Part shown: piece by piece, positions 55,655 through 63,881 of the stretch
Layout of the letters: the number at the start of each line of letters is the position of its first letter
Position numbering within the stretch: the stretch's first letter is position 1
Assembly (NCBI RefSeq): GCF_003627755.1
Contig: NZ_CP032694.1
Coordinates: 3,773,501-3,837,500, forward strand
Origin: Rhizobium jaguaris
Lineage (GTDB): Bacteria > Pseudomonadota > Alphaproteobacteria > Rhizobiales > Rhizobiaceae
Direction of reading: 5' to 3'
Length of the DNA: 64,000 nucleotides
Notes under the pieces: generated by a model
Seen by the model: the letters and a program-made list of their open reading frames with translations, nothing else
What the model was told of the DNA's origin: nothing
Databases searched by the model: none
Program-made: the position numbers and the translations under genes

Positions 55655-55702
55655 AATCAAAAATCAGAAGGTGGCAACGACCGTCTTCGGCCAGAGGGAT
55701 CC

Positions 55703-56503
55703 ATGAGTGCATTGAACGAACGGCTGGAAGAAGATACCCCGACACCCGTTCTCACAGCCAAAAACGTGGTGCGGCGCTTCGGCGGGGTTACCGCTGTCAA
55801 CGACGTGTCCTTCGATGTCCGGCGCGGTGAAATCCTCGGTCTGATCGGCCCGAACGGCGCCGGCAAGACGACCATGTTCGATCTGCTTGCCGGCAGCGTC
55901 CAGCCGAGCAGCGGCGAAATCATGTTGAACGGCGCGGCTGTATCCGGCGAAGCCGCACACCGTCGCATCGGCCGCGGTCTGGGCCGCACCTTTCAGATCC
56001 CCCGCCCCTTTCCGAACCTGACGCTGCTCGACAATGTCATGCTGGCCGCGCAATCCCAGGCAGGCGAAGGACTGCTGGCAAACTTCCTGAAACCCTGGCG
56101 GGTCAAAGCAGAGGAGAAAGCTGCCCACGACAAGGCGGCGGAGCTGCTGGAGCTCGTCAACCTGTCGCGGCTGGCGCATGAACCCGCCCGCGTGCTCTCC
56201 GGCGGCCAGCGTAAGCTGCTGGAGCTTGCCCGCGTCATGATGGCCGATCCCGCCATCATCCTGCTTGACGAGCCGGCGGCCGGCGTCAACGCGACGCTGC
56301 TCGAAGTCATCATCGATCGTATTCGGGACATCAACGCCCGCGGTATCACCTTCCTGCTGATCGAGCACAATATCGACATGGTGACCCGCCTCTGCCACCG
56401 CGTCCTCGTCATGGCGAGCGGCCAATTGCTTTGCGAAGGCACAGCCGATGAAGTGGCGCGCGATCCCAGGGTCATCGAAGCCTATCTCGGAGGTGCGGCA
56501 TGA
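55703..56503 (+). CDS. branched-chain-type ABC transporter ATP-binding protein (LivG-like)
   Basis: A 266-aa ATPase with Walker A GPNGAGKTT, signature LSGGQRKLLELARVM and Walker B IILLDEPAAGVN, then IEHNIDMVTRLC. It is the LivG-type partner that pairs with the LivF-type protein. The ATG at 55703 follows AGAGGGA; longer frames back to 55121 are antisense to GntR. It overlaps the next gene by 4 nt. No binding-protein gene is on this strand; the candidate is at 51209 on the other strand. Confidence 0.92.
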   Translation: MSALNERLEEDTPTPVLTAKNVVRRFGGVTAVNDVSFDVRRGEILGLIGPNGAGKTTMFDLLAGSVQPSSGEIMLNGAAVSGEAAHRRIGRGLGRTFQIPRPFPNLTLLDNVMLAAQSQAGEGLLANFLKPWRVKAEEKAAHDKAAELLELVNLSRLAHEPARVLSGGQRKLLELARVMMADPAIILLDEPAAGVNATLLEVIIDRIRDINARGITFLLIEHNIDMVTRLCHRVLVMASGQLLCEGTADEVARDPRVIEAYLGGAA

Positions 56504-57249
56504 GCGAAACCGCCCTCCTTGTCCGCGACCTCATTGCCGGCTACGAGCCCGGCGTGCCGATCGTTCGCGGCGCGTCGATCAACGTCCATCAAGGCGAGAT
56601 CGTCGTCGTCCTCGGCCCGAACGGCGCCGGAAAATCGAGCTTCATCAAGGCGATCGCTGGGCTCGTACCGGTCTCCGGCGGCACGGTCTTGCTGGATGGC
56701 AGGGATATCACCGCCGCGCCCGCCCATACCATGGTCCGCCTCGGTCTCGCCTTCGTGCCACAGACGGAAAATGTCTTTCCACTGATGTCGGTCGAGGACA
56801 ATCTGAAAGTAGCATGCGGCATCCTGAAGCCACGCGAGATCCCTGGTCGTATCGCGGAGATGTATGCGACCTTCCCCGATCTCGCCCGCCACCGCCGCAT
56901 TGCTGCCGGCAACCTGTCCGGTGGTCAGCGGCAGATGCTGGCGGTCGCCCGCGCCCTGATCGTGCATCCGAAGGTGCTGGTGCTGGACGAACCTTCGGCT
57001 GGTCTGTCGCCGAAATTCGTTTCAATGGTCTTCGAGATGCTGACCGAGATCCGCAAAGGGGGCGTCACCATCCTATTGGTCGAGCAGAATGCCAAGGCAG
57101 CGCTTGCGATCGGCGACCGCGCTTACGTTCTCGTCGAAGGTAAGGACCGGCATGAGGGCGTCGCTTCCGAACTCTGGAACGACCCCGTCGTCGCCGAACT
57201 CTATCTCGGCCAGCGGCCAGCACACACCAAGTCGGGAGGTGCGGCATGA
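56500..57249 (+). CDS. branched-chain-type ABC transporter ATP-binding protein (LivF-like)
   Basis: A 249-aa ATPase with Walker A GPNGAGKSS, signature LSGGQRQMLAVARAL, Walker B VLVLDEPSAGLSP and switch LVEQNAKAAL. The LivF type is recognised by VPQTENVFPLMSVEDNL. It overlaps the LivG-like and LivH-like genes by 4 nt each, so the whole set is translated in step. The Walker A ends Ser-Ser where Ser-Thr is usual, a common LivF variation. Confidence 0.93.
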   Translation: MSETALLVRDLIAGYEPGVPIVRGASINVHQGEIVVVLGPNGAGKSSFIKAIAGLVPVSGGTVLLDGRDITAAPAHTMVRLGLAFVPQTENVFPLMSVEDNLKVACGILKPREIPGRIAEMYATFPDLARHRRIAAGNLSGGQRQMLAVARALIVHPKVLVLDEPSAGLSPKFVSMVFEMLTEIRKGGVTILLVEQNAKAALAIGDRAYVLVEGKDRHEGVASELWNDPVVAELYLGQRPAHTKSGGAA

Positions 57250-58154
57250 GCCTGCAATTCATTGTCGACGGGCTGCTGACCGGCTCGATGGTCGGCCTTG
57301 GAGCCATCGGGGTGACGCTCACCTATTCGATCCTGCGCTTCTCCAACTTCGCCCATGGCGACCTCATGGCCTGGGGCACCTATGCGACGCTTGCCGTCGT
57401 CAGTGCCATCGGGGCGATGTTCGGTAAGATCGCCCCGATCGGCCCGCTCTCTTTCGGGTGGCCGCTGATCGTCGCGGTCGTCATCGCGATGGGACTGACC
57501 GGCCTGTTGGCGCTGCTCCTTGACATGGTTCTCTTCGCTCGCCTTCGGGCCAAGGGTCAGGCGATCATCGTCGTCATGGCGAGCTTCGGTGCCTCGATGG
57601 CGCTGCGCAGTCTCCTGGAATTCCTCTTCACGTCGCGGCCGACCTATTTCAGCCGCGCCATCCAGATCGCCATGCCCGTTGGCTTCGGTATCCGCATCAC
57701 CCCCGATCAGATCGTGCTGCTGCTGGTAACCGCGATCCTGGTTTTCGGCGTGCATCTATTGATCACGCGGACGCAGACGGGCCGCTCGATGCAGGCGCTG
57801 AGCCAGAACCCGGCCCTTGCCCGGGTCGTCGGCATCGATGTCGCCAAGGTCGTACGCGTCACCTGGCTGGTCGGCGGGGCGCTTGCTTGTGTCGCCGGCG
57901 TCATGATCGGCATTCTCGTTCAGATCCGCCCGCTAATGGGCTTCGACATGCTGCTGCCGATGTTCGCCGCCGCGATTCTCGGCGGCATCGGCAGTGTGCC
58001 CGGCGCCGTTCTCGGCGGACTGATCATCGGCCTTGCCGAAGCCGGTGCTGTGCAGTTGATCGGCGCGGAATGGCGCGCCGCCGTCTCCTTCATCATCCTG
58101 ATGGCGGTGCTGTTCGTCCGGCCGATCGGCCTCTTCGGAGTGAAGGAACGATGA
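57246..58154 (+). CDS. branched-chain-type ABC transporter permease (LivH-like)
   Basis: A 302-aa inner-membrane permease with about eight hydrophobic segments. Family blocks are the N-terminal LTYSILRFSNFAHGDLMAWG and the cytoplasmic loop ALSQNPALARVVGIDVAKVVRVTWLVGGAL, which contacts the ATPase, then AAILGGIGSVPGAVLGG. It pairs with the LivM-like gene that overlaps it by 4 nt. Compared with E. coli LivH the core is well kept, but the ligand cannot be read from the permease. Confidence 0.92.
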   Translation: MSLQFIVDGLLTGSMVGLGAIGVTLTYSILRFSNFAHGDLMAWGTYATLAVVSAIGAMFGKIAPIGPLSFGWPLIVAVVIAMGLTGLLALLLDMVLFARLRAKGQAIIVVMASFGASMALRSLLEFLFTSRPTYFSRAIQIAMPVGFGIRITPDQIVLLLVTAILVFGVHLLITRTQTGRSMQALSQNPALARVVGIDVAKVVRVTWLVGGALACVAGVMIGILVQIRPLMGFDMLLPMFAAAILGGIGSVPGAVLGGLIIGLAEAGAVQLIGAEWRAAVSFIILMAVLFVRPIGLFGVKER

Positions 58155-59137
58155 TGGATCTTGTCGGCTACGGCGCATTCTTCCTGACCACGGCGCTGAT
58201 CTTTTCGTTAATCACCCTCGGACTGAACCTGCAATGGGGCCTGACCGGCCTCTTCAACGTCGGCCTCGCCGGCTTCGTCGCCATCGGCGCCTATACCTCG
58301 GCACTGCTGACGACGCCGGACACCGCCGGCCGCTTCGGTGGTTTCGACATGCCGATCCTGATCGGCTGGCTCGCAGCCATGATGGTCGCCGGCACTGCCG
58401 CCGCCGTCACCGGCTTCGCCACGCTCAGGCTGAGGTCCGACTATCTCGCCATCACCACCTTCGGCGTCGCCGTCGTCGTCCAGCTCGTGGCACTGAATGC
58501 ACAGAGCCTGACCGGCGGCCCCTTCGGCGTCGGTTTCATCCCCCGCCCCTTTGCCACTCTCGCGGAGACTCCGCTGCTCTTCAACCTCTCCAATCTCTCC
58601 ATCGTCGCCGTGGTGACGCTGGTTGTCTTCCTCGCCCTGGAACATCTCTCGCGCAGTCCCTGGGGACGTGTGCTGAAAGCGCTGCGCGAAGACGAACGTG
58701 CCGCGATTTCGCTCGGCAAGAGCGCGCGTTTCTATCGGGTGCAGGCCTTCGCCGTCGGCGGCGCGATCATGGGGCTGGCGGGCGCTGTGCAGGCGCATTT
58801 CATCGGCTTCATCGCACCGGACAATTATGTGCCGACGCTGACGTTTCAGGTTTGGGTGATGCTGATTGTCGGCGGCTCCGGCAGCAACAAAGGCGCAGTC
58901 ATCGGCAGCATCCTCGTCTGGGCGATCTGGGCCGGCTCCGGCGCGCTGACCAGCGTGCTCTTCACGCCGGAACAACAGGCCCGCGCCGCCTCGCTGCAGA
59001 TCGTCGCCATCGGCGTCATGCTCTGCGTCATTCTGCTCGTCCGCCCGAATGGCCTCTTCGGCGACATGCCCCGCCCCCCGCGCTTCGGCAAGCCGGAGCG
59101 GAAACCGGTGGCGGATGAAAGCGGCGCGACGCCATGA
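58151..59137 (+). CDS. branched-chain-type ABC transporter permease (LivM-like)
   Basis: A 328-aa permease with about nine hydrophobic segments. Recognition blocks are LGLNLQWGLTGLFNVGLAGF, RLRSDYLAITTFG, ALREDERAAISLGKSARFYRVQAFAVGG and VGGSGSNKGAVIGS. The hydrophilic C-terminal tail is rich in Pro and Arg. The ATG at 58151 overlaps the LivH-like stop. A GC-rich palindromic repeat follows its stop codon by 41 nt and separates it from the FAD oxidoreductase. Confidence 0.93.
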   Translation: MMDLVGYGAFFLTTALIFSLITLGLNLQWGLTGLFNVGLAGFVAIGAYTSALLTTPDTAGRFGGFDMPILIGWLAAMMVAGTAAAVTGFATLRLRSDYLAITTFGVAVVVQLVALNAQSLTGGPFGVGFIPRPFATLAETPLLFNLSNLSIVAVVTLVVFLALEHLSRSPWGRVLKALREDERAAISLGKSARFYRVQAFAVGGAIMGLAGAVQAHFIGFIAPDNYVPTLTFQVWVMLIVGGSGSNKGAVIGSILVWAIWAGSGALTSVLFTPEQQARAASLQIVAIGVMLCVILLVRPNGLFGDMPRPPRFGKPERKPVADESGATP

Positions 59138-59178
59138 GCTATGGTTTTTGTCAGGCGAGTGTGAGTTTGCCGCGCCGT

Positions 59179-59317
59179 TGTGCATGGCCCCTCACCCTAG
59201 CCCTCTCCCCGCAAGGCGGGGAGAGGGGACGATGGAGTAAGATAGCCACGTCCGCAACAGCAGCGCCCCCTCTCCCCGCGTTGGCGGGGAGAGGGTCGAG
59301 GTGAGGGGCCATGCACA
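59179..59317. repeat. palindromic repeat (family C/D) carrying a gene start
   Basis: TGTGCATGGCCCCTCACC (59179-59196) is the exact complement of GGTGAGGGGCCATGCACA (59300-59317). Inside are two smaller hairpins built from CCCTCTCCCCGC and its complement. The core matches the 43061 element. The right arm contains GAGGTGAGGGG and ATG, which are the ribosome site and start codon of the next gene. Confidence 0.85.
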
Positions 59318-60633
59318 GAAGTTCCTCATCGGCAAACTTGCCTGGCCATCCCCAAATCTCCCTCTGGCACGCCACCAGCCGCAACCGCAAAGACAGACCG
59401 CCACTGGAAACAGATCTCGATGCCGACCTCGCCATTGTCGGCGCTGGTTTTTCCGGCCTTTCGACCGCGCTTCATGCTGCCGAGAAGGGTCTGTCGGTCG
59501 TCGTTCTGGAGGCCGAAATCGTCGCCTGGGGGGCGACCGGCCGCAATGCCGGTTTCGTGGTGCCGAACTTCGCCAAGATGGACCCGGACAATATCCTTGC
59601 CCTCCTCGGCCCCGAACGTGCCGAGCGTCTCATTCAGATGGCCGCCGGCAGCGCCGATCTGGTCTTCGATCTCGTCAAGCGTCACCATATCGATTGCGAT
59701 GCATTGCAAAGCGGCTGGATCCAGCCAGCCCATTCGCCGGTAGCTTTCGAGAAGGTCAAATCTCGCGTCGAACAATGGGCAAGCCGCGGACGGCCGGCCG
59801 TAATCCTCGATCGGCAGGCGGTTCGAGAAATGACGGGAGCGGATGGTTATTTCGGTGGCTGGACGGACAAATCCGGCGGCGTGCTGGATCCTGTCGGCTA
59901 TGCGCATGGTCTTGCCATGGCAGCCGAAGCGGCCGGCGCGCGCATCTTCGAACATTCCCCCGTTGGCTCGATCCGGCGCGCAGGCGACGGCTGGGTGCTC
60001 GCGACCACAGGCGGAAAAGTCCGGGCCGGCAAAGTCCTGATTGCCACCAATGCCTATGGCGGCCACCTCAATCCGACGCTGGCGCGCACCTATTTCCCGT
60101 TGAAGGTCTTCCAGATCGCAACGGAGCCGCTGCCGGCTTCGATACGGCGATGTCTATTGCCCGGCGGCCAATGCGTTTCCGACACACGGCGCAATCTCTT
60201 CACCTTCCGCTTCGATGCCGAAAACCGGCTGATCACGGGTGGCATGCATGTCATCGGCCCGGGCGCGGATGAGCGGGTGCCCAGCGCCATCCACCGTCGC
60301 CTCGCCCGTCATCTGGATCTCACGGATATTCCGCTGCTTGCCTATCGCTGGTCCGGCATCGCTGCTGTCGAGCCGGATTTCCTGCCGCATCTGGTGGATC
60401 TCGGCCCCGGCCTCATTGCCGGCTTTGCCTGCAACGGCCGCGGCATCGCCATGACGACGGCCATGGGCCGCGTGCTGGCCGATTGGGCTGCCGGCACGAA
60501 GCCGAATGATCTGCCAATCCCCTTCGCGCCGCCGGCGCCGATCCCATTTCACAGCCTCCTCAAACATGCGCCGAACATGCTGCTTCCGTGGAGCATGCTG
60601 CGCGATAGGCTGGATGAACGCGCCGTCACCTGA
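59311..60633 (+). CDS. FAD-dependent oxidoreductase (DAO/GlpO-like)
   Basis: A 440-aa flavoprotein of the D-amino-acid-oxidase/PuuB-like type. The FAD loop is DLAIVGAGFSGLSTALHAAEKG at about residues 39-60, with the GATGRNAGFV motif near 74 that is typical of amine or gamma-glutamylputrescine oxidases, and FACNGRGIAMTTAMGRVLAD near the C-terminus. No signal peptide is present. It follows the LivM-like gene in the island and probably oxidises an amine or amino acid brought in by the transporter. Its ATG lies within the preceding palindromic repeat. Confidence 0.85.
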   Translation: MHRSSSSANLPGHPQISLWHATSRNRKDRPPLETDLDADLAIVGAGFSGLSTALHAAEKGLSVVVLEAEIVAWGATGRNAGFVVPNFAKMDPDNILALLGPERAERLIQMAAGSADLVFDLVKRHHIDCDALQSGWIQPAHSPVAFEKVKSRVEQWASRGRPAVILDRQAVREMTGADGYFGGWTDKSGGVLDPVGYAHGLAMAAEAAGARIFEHSPVGSIRRAGDGWVLATTGGKVRAGKVLIATNAYGGHLNPTLARTYFPLKVFQIATEPLPASIRRCLLPGGQCVSDTRRNLFTFRFDAENRLITGGMHVIGPGADERVPSAIHRRLARHLDLTDIPLLAYRWSGIAAVEPDFLPHLVDLGPGLIAGFACNGRGIAMTTAMGRVLADWAAGTKPNDLPIPFAPPAPIPFHSLLKHAPNMLLPWSMLRDRLDERAVT

Positions 60634-60635
60634 TC

Positions 60636-60681
60636 CCCAAAAAGGTTGCGCCTGCGGTATCGGCGCAGATACCGCAGGCGC
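60636..60681 (-). terminator. terminator of Bax-inhibitor gene
   Basis: A perfect 14-bp stem GCGCCTGCGGTATC/GATACCGCAGGCGC with a 6-nt loop is followed on the minus strand by AACCTTTTTGG. It may also stop the convergent oxidoreductase transcript. Confidence 0.85.
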
Positions 60682-60728
60682 GTCTTGCGTCCCACTAAAC
60701 CCCCACGAGACGCAATCCTATGACTTTG

Positions 60729-61445
60729 CTACTCCCGCTCGCCGGTGAAATTCAGCAGGAGCTGGAAGATGTTGACGAAGTTCAGGTAGAGCGACAGTGC
60801 ACCGAAGACGGCCAGCTTCTGCGACGACTCCTGATCGTAATTCTCGGCATACTGTTCCTTGATGTTCTGCGTATCCCAGGCCGTCAGGCCGACGAAGACG
60901 ACGATGCCGATGACCGAGATCGCAAACTGCAGTGCGCTCGAACCCAGGAAGATATTCACGACGCTGGCAATGATCACACCGAACAGGCCCATCATCAGGA
61001 ATGAGCCGATGTTGGAGAGGTCACGCTTGGTCGTATAGCCGTAAAGACTGGTCGCGCCGAACATCGTTGCAGCAATGAAGAAGGTCCGCGCGATGCTGGT
61101 GCCGGTGAACACCAGGAAGATCGAAGCGAGCGACAGGCCCATAACGCCACAGAAGGCCCAGAACATCGTCTGCGCCGCGCTCGCCGACATCGACTGGATG
61201 CGGAACGAAAAGAACAGTACGAAGGCGAGCGGCGCCAGCATGACGACCCACTTCAGCGGTGTCTGAAAGATCGGCACATAGAGCGCCGGCGTTGTGCCGA
61301 CGATCAGCGCAACGATACCGGTCACCACAAGGCCGATACCCATGTAGTTGTAGACGCGCAGCATATGCTTGCGCAGACCTTCGTCGAAGAGCGCCTGCGA
61401 GCCGGCGGCGGCTCCATAGCCGTATCGCGGATTGGTCGGGTTCAT
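60729..61445 (-). CDS. Bax inhibitor-1/YccA family membrane protein
   Basis: A 238-aa integral membrane protein with seven predicted helices and a short cytoplasmic N-terminus. Family features are LYVPIFQTPLKWVVMLAPLAFVLFFSFR, the LSLASIFLVFTGTSIARTFF segment, and YAENYDQESSQKLAVFGALSLYLNFVNIF near the end, with the acidic residues of the proposed calcium/pH sensor. Bacterial members resemble YccA, which regulates FtsH, or YetJ, a calcium leak channel. The role here is not shown. It is transcribed alone with a strong terminator. Confidence 0.92.
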   Translation of the reverse strand: MNPTNPRYGYGAAAGSQALFDEGLRKHMLRVYNYMGIGLVVTGIVALIVGTTPALYVPIFQTPLKWVVMLAPLAFVLFFSFRIQSMSASAAQTMFWAFCGVMGLSLASIFLVFTGTSIARTFFIAATMFGATSLYGYTTKRDLSNIGSFLMMGLFGVIIASVVNIFLGSSALQFAISVIGIVVFVGLTAWDTQNIKEQYAENYDQESSQKLAVFGALSLYLNFVNIFQLLLNFTGERE

Positions 61446-61467
61446 AGTCGTTCTCCTTTAATTTAAA

Positions 61468-62238
61468 CTAATACAAGGTACGGGCGAGCTTTTCGGCCTC
61501 GCCGTCGAGTTCGGCAGCCTTGCCGTCGCCAATCAGCGCGTAGGCGACCTCGCCGATCTGCCAATAGGCCGCCTGAACGTCGTCGCGCTTGACATGACCA
61601 ACCTTTTGGACGGCGAAATTGCCCGGACGGACGGCAAACAGCGACAAGTGCCCGCCTTCGCCGGCATTGACCGTCAATTCGACGCTCGGGCCGAATTCGG
61701 ACGGATAAATCTGTGCATCGGTGACGTGCCAACCTTCCGGCAGTGTCGGCAGAACGATCGCCGTCGATGCGCGGATGTCTTCCGGATTGTAGGCCGCATG
61801 CGTCGGCTGCGACGTCATCGCTTCGCGAACCGCCGTCGCCCGGTAGGCCTGCACGGCATCATCAACGAAGGCAGGCGCCGGAACGGATGCGTTGACTTCG
61901 CTCGCGGTAAAGGCGCCGAAGGATGTGTGAGCGATCCAGCCGGCCGCCATCAGCATGGCGACGGCGGCAACCCGCTGGAACGAGCTTAGAACCCGGCCGT
62001 AGGCCAGCCCGCGTTCCAGCCGCCGTGCAGCCTCGCGGGTTTCCGCTTTCGCCGCCAGTCCTTCGCCGGCCAGCGCCATACGCAGTTCGCCGCGCATGCT
62101 CATATCGGCCATGACCTTGGCAGCAATCTCTGGACGCTCCGAAAGATAGGATTCCACCTCGACCCGACGCGCGACAGTCAGTTCGCCATCAACATAGGCA
62201 TCGAGATCGGTATCGATGATCGGATCACTTGTCTTCAT
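61468..62238 (-). CDS. transmembrane anti-sigma factor
   Basis: A 256-aa protein directly after and overlapping an ECF sigma gene, as an anti-sigma factor normally is. The N-terminal cytoplasmic part (about residues 1-85) contains DTDLDAYVDGELTVARRVEVESYL, the start pattern of the anti-sigma domain, but lacks the zinc-binding HxxxCxxC. One transmembrane helix lies at about 91-110 (AVAMLMAAGWIAHTSFGAF), then a periplasmic domain of 150 residues for signal sensing. The ATG at 62238 follows GGAGG and overlaps the sigma gene by 14 nt. Confidence 0.85.
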   Translation of the reverse strand: MKTSDPIIDTDLDAYVDGELTVARRVEVESYLSERPEIAAKVMADMSMRGELRMALAGEGLAAKAETREAARRLERGLAYGRVLSSFQRVAAVAMLMAAGWIAHTSFGAFTASEVNASVPAPAFVDDAVQAYRATAVREAMTSQPTHAAYNPEDIRASTAIVLPTLPEGWHVTDAQIYPSEFGPSVELTVNAGEGGHLSLFAVRPGNFAVQKVGHVKRDDVQAAYWQIGEVAYALIGDGKAAELDGEAEKLARTLY

Positions 62239-62764
62239 TGCCACCTCCTTCGATGAGCCGAAGATGCGAAACCGCTCGCGATGCCCCCTCGAAACTCCTT
62301 AGGCCGGCACGGGCGCGGGCGATGCGCGACATCAGCGTCCCCACGGGAATGCCGAGTGCCGACGCCGCCTCCTGATAGGAAAGATCCTCGATGGCCACGA
62401 GATGCAGCGCCTCGCGCTGCTCTTCCGGCAGACTGAAGAAGGCTTCGCGCACCTGTTTCAGGCGCACAGCATGGTCCTGCGAAGCCGGAAGTGCCGGTTC
62501 GAATTCAGCGGCAGCTTCTTCGTGACGACGATTGAGTGAGCGCGTTTGGCGCAACCGATCGATATGGACATTGTGCAGGATCGAGAGCAGCCAGGTGCGC
62601 AGGTTCGCACCGCGCCGGAACGAAGACTTCCGTTCATAGGCTTTGACCAGCGCATCATGCACCAGATCTTCCGCCTCATCCGCATTGCGGACGAGCGAAC
62701 GGGCATAACGTCTCAGCGAACCGAGCTGCCCCAAAACATCGAATGTGCGTCCTTTGCGTTCCAT
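62225..62764 (-). CDS. ECF-type RNA polymerase sigma factor
   Basis: A 179-aa sigma-70 family member of the ECF type. Region 2 is about residues 19-72 (RYARSLVRNADEAEDLVHDAL to ILHNVHIDRLR) and region 4 about 112-156 (LPEEQREALHLVAIEDLSYQEAA, then GIPVGTLMSRIARARAGL). It overlaps the anti-sigma gene. A candidate autoregulated promoter lies just upstream. The signal and regulon are unknown; comparable rhizobial ECF pairs respond to oxidative or envelope stress. Confidence 0.93.
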   Translation of the reverse strand: MERKGRTFDVLGQLGSLRRYARSLVRNADEAEDLVHDALVKAYERKSSFRRGANLRTWLLSILHNVHIDRLRQTRSLNRRHEEAAAEFEPALPASQDHAVRLKQVREAFFSLPEEQREALHLVAIEDLSYQEAASALGIPVGTLMSRIARARAGLRSFEGASRAVSHLRLIEGGGNEDK

Positions 62765-62773
62765 ACCCCAATA

Positions 62774-62799
62774 TACGGAAGCCGAGGCGACCTTATTCC
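62774..62799 (-). promoter_or_regulatory. candidate ECF-type promoter of sigma gene
   Basis: On the minus strand GGAAT (62799-62795) is spaced 17 bp from CGTA (62777-62774), close to the ECF pattern GGAAC-N16/17-CGTT. It starts 35 bp upstream of the sigma start codon, as an autoregulated promoter would. Confidence 0.5.
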
Positions 62800-62803
62800 A
62801 AGG

Positions 62804-62825
62804 ATCGGCAAATATTTTTGCCGAT
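62804..62825. terminator. hairpin after bestrophin gene
   Basis: Arms ATCGGCAA (62804-62811) and TTGCCGAT (62818-62825) form a perfect 8-bp stem with a 6-nt loop directly after the bestrophin stop codon. There is no T-run on the minus strand, so termination is uncertain. It separates the bestrophin gene from the sigma promoter. Confidence 0.45.
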
Positions 62826-62828
62826 AGC

Positions 62829-63752
62829 TTACATCAGCACGAAATCCTTCGGTTGCGGCAGCGGCGGCAGATCGGTTTCGCCAAGCGCTTCCCGCAGGTT
62901 GATCTCGATTGTATCGGCAAGAGCACCGATTGCGAGCGCATTCGGACGATTGCTGAACGGATCCTCCAATTCGTCCCCCAGCGCATCGAGGCCGAAGAAG
63001 GTATAGGCCACGAGGGCGGCGACGAAAGGCGAGCCCCAGCCGAGCGTATCCACGAAACCGAAGGGCAGCAGGAAGCAGAAGAGATAGGCCGTGCGATGCA
63101 AAAGCAGCGTATAGCCGAAGGGCAGCGGCGTATTGCGGAGGCGTTCGCAGGCTGCCTGCGCTGCCCCCAAATGGCCGACGTTAGTATCGAGCATCTGGTA
63201 TTGAATATCCGTAATTCCGCCTCCGGCCCTCAAACGCGCAAGGTCGGCGGACATAAGTCGCAGAAGCAGATCCGGTCGATTTTGAGCCGTGCGGTAGAAT
63301 TCGACTTCGCCCGGCGTCAGATGATGCAAAACCTTGCTGTCGTCACCGCCCGGCCGCAGATGGCAAACCAGCGCCTGCACGAAGGCCATGCTCAGCCGCA
63401 GCAGATTCCGTCGCGCCGCATAACCGGCCTCCCCGGCCGCCTCCAATAGCAGCGTCTGACGAGTGAGGCCACGGACCGTATAGACAAGCTGGCCCCAGTT
63501 GCGCCGTCCCTCCCACCAGCGGTCGTAGCAGGCGTTATTGCGAAAGCCGAGAAAGATGGAAAGTGCGATGCCGAGCAGCGCGAAGGGCGAGCCGCTGAAC
63601 GAGAGGATGACGTTCGGTCGCTCCTCATGCCCCCAGACGATCAGCGTCGACAGCAGGAAGATCACCACGATTTGCGGCAGTATCCGGCGGACAATCGAAC
63701 CGCGAACGATGAAGAAAAGCTGGAAGAGACCTGGCCGGTCGCGGACGATCAT
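62829..63752 (-). CDS. bestrophin-family (UPF0187) membrane protein
   Basis: A 307-aa protein of the bestrophin/YneE family, which form pentameric chloride or cation channels. Characteristic segments are SIFLGFRNNACYDRWWEGRRNWG near residues 80-103 and the conserved C-terminal DPFSNRPNALAIGALADTIEINLRE. Four hydrophobic regions are predicted. The ATG at 63752 begins MIVRDRPGLFQLFF, close to bacterial relatives; a longer reading to 63797 is less likely. It lies upstream of the sigma gene on the same strand but is separated by a hairpin. Confidence 0.9.
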   Translation of the reverse strand: MIVRDRPGLFQLFFIVRGSIVRRILPQIVVIFLLSTLIVWGHEERPNVILSFSGSPFALLGIALSIFLGFRNNACYDRWWEGRRNWGQLVYTVRGLTRQTLLLEAAGEAGYAARRNLLRLSMAFVQALVCHLRPGGDDSKVLHHLTPGEVEFYRTAQNRPDLLLRLMSADLARLRAGGGITDIQYQMLDTNVGHLGAAQAACERLRNTPLPFGYTLLLHRTAYLFCFLLPFGFVDTLGWGSPFVAALVAYTFFGLDALGDELEDPFSNRPNALAIGALADTIEINLREALGETDLPPLPQPKDFVLM

Positions 63753-63881
63753 GACGAAGAGCACTCTGATTGATGCCTGGGGAATGGACCAATACACCAG
63801 GCATCGGAAGAGTAACGAGCATTTCCTGCAAGGCTGCCGTGATCGGCCAGCATCGCCAGCAGACCCGCAGGATGAACTGCG

